Shown here piece by piece: positions 57,953-64,000 of a stretch of 64,000 nucleotides of DNA. The stretch is taken from positions 76,532,715 through 76,596,714 of the forward strand of contig CM077646.1 in assembly GCA_039707465.1 (NCBI GenBank), read 5' to 3'. How positions within the stretch are numbered: position 1 is the stretch's first letter; each line of letters opens with the position of its first letter. The translations under genes and the position numbers were made by a program. This DNA comes from Rhabdophis nuchalis (Eukaryota; Chordata; Lepidosauria; Squamata; Natricidae). The notes below the pieces were generated by a model, which ran no database searches, was not told the DNA's origin, and worked only from the letters and a program-made list of their open reading frames with translations.

Positions 57953-59924
57953 ATCTGGAAGGCTAATAGCAGAATCTTATATTGTGTATATGTTTATTTA
58001 GAAGCAGGTTATTATTATTTTTTGATATCTGCCTGTAGTTATATAGTGGGGGAGGCAGAGGAATTCTTATTTTAATATTTCTGTTACGGTAATTCATGGC
58101 TAGCTCAAGAAAGTAGTTTATACCTGCCACCTCATCCCATCCGTGTCATTGGAGATAAGGTGCAGGGTCATTTGTTCCTTCATTTGTTCAATTTGTGTGC
58201 TGCCCATCTCATCTGGAGATGATCCAGCCCTGTACTTGCCTTGTTCTCACCAAACAATATGTCTTCTTTTGGAGTTTTCTAATATTAAGACCTCAGAAAA
58301 AGCTAGCAGAAAGTGTGAGAGGCAGAAATGGAAGTTCAGAGTTGATGCTCCTCCTTCAAATCTGAAGCTTTCACTATAATTTAAAGAGGAAAATCCCCAT
58401 GTTATCTGGGACACTATCTTAAAAAACATAGGAATGCATTTTGTTGTTGTTAGTTGTAAAGTCATGCCCAACCCATCACGACTGCATTTTGGGTATGTTT
58501 ATTTTTAATGTCACAGATGAGCCAATTGGTATATTTTTAAATGTATGACCAGAATCTTTCATATGATCAGATATGATTTATAACCATCCAGATTGGTGAA
58601 AACCATGTTTTCAATTTTGTTTTAGCTTTTATTTTGCCCTTTTAAAAATATTTGTCTAGTTCAGCTTTCCTTACACCAATTGTCCAAGATTGTGCCTTCA
58701 GGTTCTTTTTTTTAAAATAAATCTGGAGCAAATTACAAAACTATGGAATAGAAAATGTAGAAACCAGTGGACACAAGTAATTGAACGCACAAGTTATGAT
58801 GCACATGAAATCTGGTGTGAAGGACACATCATGTTTAGTTTGACTTTCTGTTAAGTTTCTCTAGAATGGGATACAGCTTTTGGATATTTAGGGATATTCT
58901 TTTCTGCAGTAAAACATTGGTTTTCTGAACATGTACTTTATCTAGGTTTGGAATAGAAAACCAGCGTAAAAAAATTAGATACTAATTATGGAAATTTGAC
59001 AGTAGTGGGTTCTCATCTAAGATTGGTTGCCTACATACATTCTAGTTCAATCCAGAAATTATTTTCTTAATATAATTTTATTTTTGGGGGGAAAAAGTTC
59101 TGCTCTGGTTTTTCCCTCCTCATTATAAGTTTCTTCTGTTAGAATAGACTTTTAAAGTAGAATTAGAGGGACAATACTGGCAAAATTGTTGTACCGGGAA
59201 AGGAATGGGATTGTCTAAAAAGTCAAAACTTGCAGAGTTAAAAAGAAATTCTAATTCAGTTCCCCCACCCCATTTCTTTTGGAATTCCCTTGCAGAAGAA
59301 TGCATCTACTTGTTGTCTTAGAGGCAGACAAATTTGTCTTTTGGCAATTGGCTAATGGTATCTAAATTGCATCTCTAACAGCAGCAGGAAAATCGGACTA
59401 CCAGGTATCCCTTCTCTTTAATGGCAGAGTTAGATGTTCTTTTGCTACTTTGATTATTGGTAATGCCTACCAGTTCTACGCCAGATCCAATGAGAATCCA
59501 GGCTGATAGTTTCCATTGATGGAGAAATCTTTTTTTTTCAAAAAAATTTCTTTATCACCTTAAAAACTAAGTGAGTGTTCATTATTTAGGTAATAGGATT
59601 ACTATCTCAGCTAGGCAAAAAGTTTAAGCAAGCCTGATTCTAACCGAATATATTAATTAATGCAGAGAGAAATCAGAAGTGAAGGACTGCTCTTTCAGAA
59701 CAAATAAAATTGGTTTTTCAGTGTCATATCCTACAGCTCTAGGGTCTCCTTGGAGCTACATATATAACCTGATCTTGCCTTTTGTCTTTGTGGCCAATTT
59801 GAGGAGATTTCTGGGCAAGGAGATAATTTCCACAGTGAAAAATTCAGACACACCAGTCAGTCCTTGGCATTATTTAATCTATTTTGCTTTGTAGGATTAC
59901 TATTGCTAAATGGGAGAGAAAGGC
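57953..59924. other. Intergenic DNA with two short LINE/SINE tail scraps
   Basis: A L2-like 3' end lies at about 58165-58235 (minus). A tail of the kind ending GGGTTGGGCATGACTTTAC lies at about 58430-58495 (minus). Nothing else recognised. Confidence 0.45.
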
Positions 59925-60192
59925 AGGATTCCTTAGTCTCTGTGGTCATGTGGCCGGTATGACTAAATGCCAAAGGCACATTGAACGTGGTTACCTTCCC
60001 ACCAAAGGTGGTTCCTATCTTTCTACTTCCATTTTTACATGCTTTCGAACTGCTAGGTTGGCAGAAGCTGGGACAAATAACAAATAACTGGAGCTCACTC
60101 CATTACACAGTACTAGGGATTTGAAGTGTCGAACTGCCCACCTTTCTGATTGACAAGCTCAGCGTCTTAGCCACTGAGCCACTGTGTCCCTC
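59925..60192 (-). mobile_element. Sauria SINE, tail missing
   Basis: Minus strand starts GGGACACAGTGGCTCAGTGGC (tRNA head, box A), has CCTAGTACTGTGTAATGGAG and the Sauria body to GGCCACATGACCACAGAG near 59925. The last part and BovB-like tail are lost. Complementary in content to the copy at 34655-34928, which lacks the head. Confidence 0.9.
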
Positions 60193-60904
60193 ATGTGTAT
60201 GCATATGAAAAGGTATACTCTTGTTTCTCTCATACAAACTTGAATGTGTCAGTTGCCTCTCCCAGATGTGTAGGTAGGGAGGTTGTACATAGTGGCATAG
60301 TGCTGAAATGATACCCTGAGCAGGTGAACCCAACTCTCAGAAGACATCTCTATTTCTTGAAAACTGCCTTTGGTTCCGGCCAAATGATTATACAAACATC
60401 ATGTAGGAGCAACGTATCGCATTAGCTTCAGGACCTCACAGTAATTCATCAGCTTTTGTTTTCAAGATGACCTTCTCTGTTCTGCAACTAATTTGCCATG
60501 CTGCTTTGTAAAGTCTGCTCAAGGACTTTCTCGGCTGAATAATGTGCTTCTGATTAAGAGCATCCTATAACACTCAGGAAGATTGTAGGAAAAGGATACA
60601 AAACTGAGACATATGAATTTTGACTTCCCAGTTCAAATATTTGATAGCCAGGATATATAGGAAGGTCATTCTTTAAAAGACAAAGCAATGGATATAAACG
60701 TCAAGAGTTATGTCTCTTGACAAGTCAACAGAAAGTATGACTTTCCAAAAGATAAATACAGGAATGTAGCCAAACAAATGCAACATAAGGTACAATCAGC
60801 CAATTCTTATTACTTATTTAATTAGCAGATTTATTCTGTTTCATGCATATGCTGACAGGGTCAGTAGCAAATGCGTATAATAAAAAAATGATGGAGGAGG
60901 TATT
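60193..60904. other. Intergenic DNA, nothing recognised
   Basis: No supported feature. Confidence 0.5.
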
Positions 60905-61212
60905 GTTAAATTAAAATTCCTAGGTTCTGTCAAGTTGGAATCAAACCATGTAATTAAATCCTGGTTGGTTTCACATAAACATATATCCTGGAATAAAAGG
61001 TACAGAAATGAATGAATTTGTATAGTTTTATTGACAAAATTATGGAAATGGCTTGCTATTGCCTTCTTCCAGAATGGTGTTTTTTTTTTAATGTCCCAGT
61101 TTAACTTATTGCTCTGAGATTTCTCAGTGGTCTTCCAACCAAGTACCAACCATGTCAGGCCTGATTTAGCATCTGGACCCAGCCAGATTCTGCCACCTGA
61201 TGAGGGTATCTT
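60905..61212 (-). mobile_element. 5S rRNA-derived SINE
   Basis: Minus strand reads GATGCTAAATCAGGCCTGAC and GGTTGGTACTTGGTTGGAAG, then ACCACTGAGAAAT, matching the 5S rRNA internal promoter region. The body has GGAAGAAGGCAATAGCAAGCC and a tail of the kind TTGACAGAACCTAGGAATTT. A 5S-headed SINE family has, as I recall, been described in squamates. Confidence 0.7.
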
Positions 61213-61915
61213 AGAATGTTGTCATGTCTGACCCATCGCAACCCCATGGACAATGTTCCATCAGGCCTTCCTGTCCTCTACATCTTCTGGAGTCCATTTA
61301 AGCTCACGCCTACTGCTTCAGTGACTCCATCCAGCCACCTCACTCTCTGTTGTCTCCTTATTCTTTTGCCCTCAATCTTTCCCAGCGTTAGGCTCTTGTC
61401 CAGTGAGTCCTTCCTTCTAATTAGGTGGCCAAAGTATTTCAGTTTCATCTTCAGGAGCAGTCAGGATTGATCTCCTCTAGGACTGACTGGTTTGATCGCC
61501 TAGCAATCCAAGCGGCTCGCAGGAGTCTTCTCCAGCATCAGAGTTGCAAAGGCCTCAATTCTTTGGCGCTTAGCCTTTCTTATGGTCCAACTTCCACAGC
61601 CATACATTGCAACTGGGAAAACCATAGCCTTGACTATAAGCACTTTTGTTGGCAGGGTGATGTCTCTGCTTTTTAGTATGCTATCTAGATTTGCCATAGC
61701 TTTCCTCCCCAGCAGCAAGTGTCTTTTAATTTCTTGGCTGCAGTCCCCATCTGCGGTGATCTTGGAGCCTGGGAAAATGAAATCTGTCACTACCTCCATT
61801 TCTTCCCCATCTATTTGCCAGGAATTGAGAGGACCGGATGCCATGATTTTAGCTTTCTTAATGTTGAGTTTAAAGCCAACTTTTGCACTCTCCTCCTTCA
61901 CCCCCATTGAGAGGC
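61213..61915 (-). pseudogene. BovB (RTE) LINE 3' part, frameshifted
   Basis: The minus-strand frame 61907-61500 encodes BovB reverse-transcriptase sequence: GFKLNIKKAKIMASG, WQIDGEEMEVVTDFIFPGSK, ITADGDCSQEIKRHLLLGRK and LPTKVLIVKAMVFPVAMYGC. A frameshift near 61500 moves the C terminus to another frame, and the 3' end (CCATGGGGTTGCGATGGGTC) reaches about 61213. The catalytic YADD block upstream is missing, so it is 5'-truncated. BovB is the LINE famous for horizontal transfer between squamates and ruminants, and the probable partner of the Sauria SINEs. Confidence 0.9.
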
Positions 61916-62655
61916 TCTTTAGTTAGAATTATTAGAATCATTAGAATTTAGTTAAAATTATTCTTTAGAATAATTCTACATAATTAAAAGCCTGATTCAG
62001 TGAGCAAATACAGCAATTTTGGTGCACAGTCTGGAATCTGGGACAAACACTGATATCCAAGTTCAGATCCCTATTAATCCATCAAGGTGACTGGCTAGGT
62101 CTGAACCAATTGCTGCCAACTTTTTTCAGAACAACATATCTCACTGTCATGGCAAGCAGCCATGGACTTTGGAGGGGAAAAGTTGGAGTAGGGAAAGGAA
62201 TTAGTCTCCCAAACCATCAGTCCATGAAGTCCCCATATTTGGCCTGAGGAGAGACCCACCAAATAAGATAATAGAAGCGGTCTAGTTCAAATAAAATAAT
62301 CTTTTTTTCAGCATTCTTGGCTGATTATGAAGTGGTTGCAAACAATGGTGGTTGAAAGCCCCTGCCAAATTTAATAACTAACTAATAGCTAAGGGTGTCT
62401 AAACTGAGCTGAAGTTTTATTTAAACTTAAGCCTACAATTTTCTGTAGAATATAGAAGCCTCTTCATAAGCTATCCTACACAGATTTCCCCAACTCAAAA
62501 GACAAATAAATTAAATGCATGCATTGATACAATATATCCCCTCCCCCAAAGTAAGACAATTTATCACATCAGTGTCAAAAGGCAAGGAGAGAGGGATGAC
62601 AATGCATATATTATGAGGTCAGAACACATGCATCCTGACTGATATACATTTGAAA
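61916..62655. other. Intergenic DNA, nothing recognised
   Basis: No supported feature. Confidence 0.5.
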
Positions 62656-64000
62656 CTCGAAAAATTACAATATCATGCAAAAGTTCATTTATTTCAGTAA
62701 TGCGACTTGAAAGGTGAAACTAATATATGAGATAAGACTCATTACATGCAAAGCAAGATAGTTCAAGCCGTGATTTGTCATAATTGTGATGATTATGGCG
62801 TACAGCTCATGAAAACCCCAAATCCACAATCTCAGAAAATTAGAGTATTACATGCAATCAATAAAACAAGGATTGCACATAGAACAATATCAGACCTCTG
62901 AAAAGTATAAGCATGCATATGTACTCAGTACTTGGTTTGGGCCCCTTTTGCAGCAATTACTGTCTCAATGTGGTGTGGCATGGAAACTATCAGCCTTGGC
63001 ACTGCTGAGGTGTTATGGAAGACTAGGATGCTTCAATACCGGCCTTCAGCTCTTCTACATTGTTCGGTCTCATGTCTCTCATCTTTCTCTTGGCAATGCC
63101 CCATAGATTCTCTATGGGGTTCAGGTCAGATGAGTTTGCTGGCCAATCAAGCACATTAATCCCATGGTCATTGAACCAGATTTTGGTACTTTTGGCAGTG
63201 TGGGCAGCTGGAAATTGAAGTCAGCATCCCTATAAAGCTCATCTGCAGAAGGAAGCATGAAGTGCTCCAAAATCTCCTGGTAGATGGCTGTGTTGACCCT
63301 GGACTTAATGAAGCACAGTAGACCAACACCAGCAGATGACATGGCTCCCCAAATCAGCACAGACTGTGGAAACTTCACACTGGACTTCAAGCATCTTGCA
63401 GTGTGTGCCTCTCCATTCTTCCTCCATACTCTGGGTCCTTGGTTTCCAAATGAGATGCAAAAGTTGCTCTCATCAGAAAAGAGAACTTCCGACCACTGAA
63501 CAACAGACCAGGTCTGTTTTTCTTTTGCCCAGGTAAGATGCTTCTGATGTTGTTTGTTGTTCAGGAGCGGCTTGACAAGAGGAATACGACATTTGAAGCC
63601 CACATCTAGGCTGTGATCATCCCTGCTGCTTGTACACCTTTTTCTTCCATACTTTTCCCTTCCACATAACTTCTATTAATGTGCTTTGATACAACACTTT
63701 GGGAACATCCAACTTCTTTTGCATTTATCTTTTGAGGCTTTCCCTCCTTATGGAGGGTGTCAATGATGGTTTTCTGCACAACTGTCAGGTCAGCAGTCTT
63801 TCCCGTGATTGTGATTTCTAGTGAACCAGACGAAGAGACCATTTAAAGGCTCAGGAACCCTTTGCAGGTGTTATGGCTTAATTAGCTGATTAGACACTGG
63901 AATATTGTACCTTTTCACAATATTCTAATTTTCTGAGATTGTGGATTTGGGGATTTTATGGCTGTAAGCCATAATCATCACAATTATGATAAATCATGGC
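62656..64000 (-). mobile_element. Tc1-like transposon with long inverted repeats, cut by the window end
   Basis: The segment around 62773-62852 is repeated in inverse orientation at about 63925-64000 (shared ATAATTGTGATGATTATGGC and CCCCAAATCCACAATCTCAG). These are the inner parts of long terminal repeats. The outer left part runs back to about 62656; the outer right part lies beyond 64000. The left boundary is approximate. Confidence 0.82.
62925..63842 (-). pseudogene. Tc1-like transposase, broken
   Basis: The start at 63842 leads into a helix-turn-helix region (KTIIDTLHKEGKPQKINAKEVGCSQ, of which KEVGCSQSVVSKHINR is the recognition part). A frame break near 63605 follows, then the catalytic core with VLFSDESNF (first Asp) and SVLIWGAMSSAGVGLLCF. 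The block with the second Asp is lost by a small deletion and frame change near 63210. The C terminus continues in another frame to a stop at 62925-62927. At least three lesions, so non-functional. Confidence 0.88.

Overview
The window looks like nuclear DNA of a squamate reptile, most likely a snake. Sauria SINEs, BovB, L2 and CR1 LINEs, an R4/Dong LINE, a Penelope fragment, many small hAT-like elements and repeated long (GATA)n arrays together point that way. Species assignment is inference. The background is AT-rich; the one long GC/CpG-rich block (27.3-31.8 kb) is a single full-length LINE.

One host gene is visible. Two exons on the + strand (13426-13557 and 20018-20044) encode the end of ERC2 (CAST/ELKS2), a presynaptic active-zone scaffold. 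The first is the His-rich penultimate coding exon. The second is a 27-base exon encoding D-D-E-E-G-I-W-A and the stop. Positions 1-13425 are therefore intron, 13558-20017 is the last coding intron, and everything after about 20 kb is 3' UTR and then intergenic DNA. No other host exon was recognised to 64 kb. In human the next gene on this side is WNT5A, and no WNT5A exon was seen here.

Layout: 0-2.5 kb, young L2 tail joined to a decayed R4/Dong LINE and a triplet microsatellite; 2.6-3.2 kb, tRNA- and 5S-derived SINEs; 5.0-5.8 kb, a tandem repeat carrying two hammerhead-ribozyme motifs; 6.2-12.6 kb, hAT MITEs and palindromic fold-backs, one nested; 13.4-20.0 kb, ERC2 exons with SINE, hAT and CR1 insertions between; 20-27 kb, 3' UTR, MITEs and microsatellites; 27.1-31.8 kb, full-length L2-type LINE with an intact 1086-residue ORF; 32-45 kb, Sauria SINE, hairpins and MITEs; 45.3-47.2 kb, old L2 split by CR1; 50-54 kb, a large MITE, a hAT element inside a SINE and a Penelope remnant; 58-64 kb, Sauria SINE, 5S-SINE, BovB and a Tc1 element cut by the window edge.

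The most unusual signal is at 5.0-5.6 kb. Two tandem units each carry a full hammerhead core (CUGAUGA, stem II, GAA, stem III, AUC cleavage triplet). Stem I differs in sequence between the copies yet still pairs in both. The ribozymes sit just after a tRNA-like pol III head, so the unit looks like a ribozyme-bearing SINE or retrozyme-like retroelement. All of this was read by eye without database searches.
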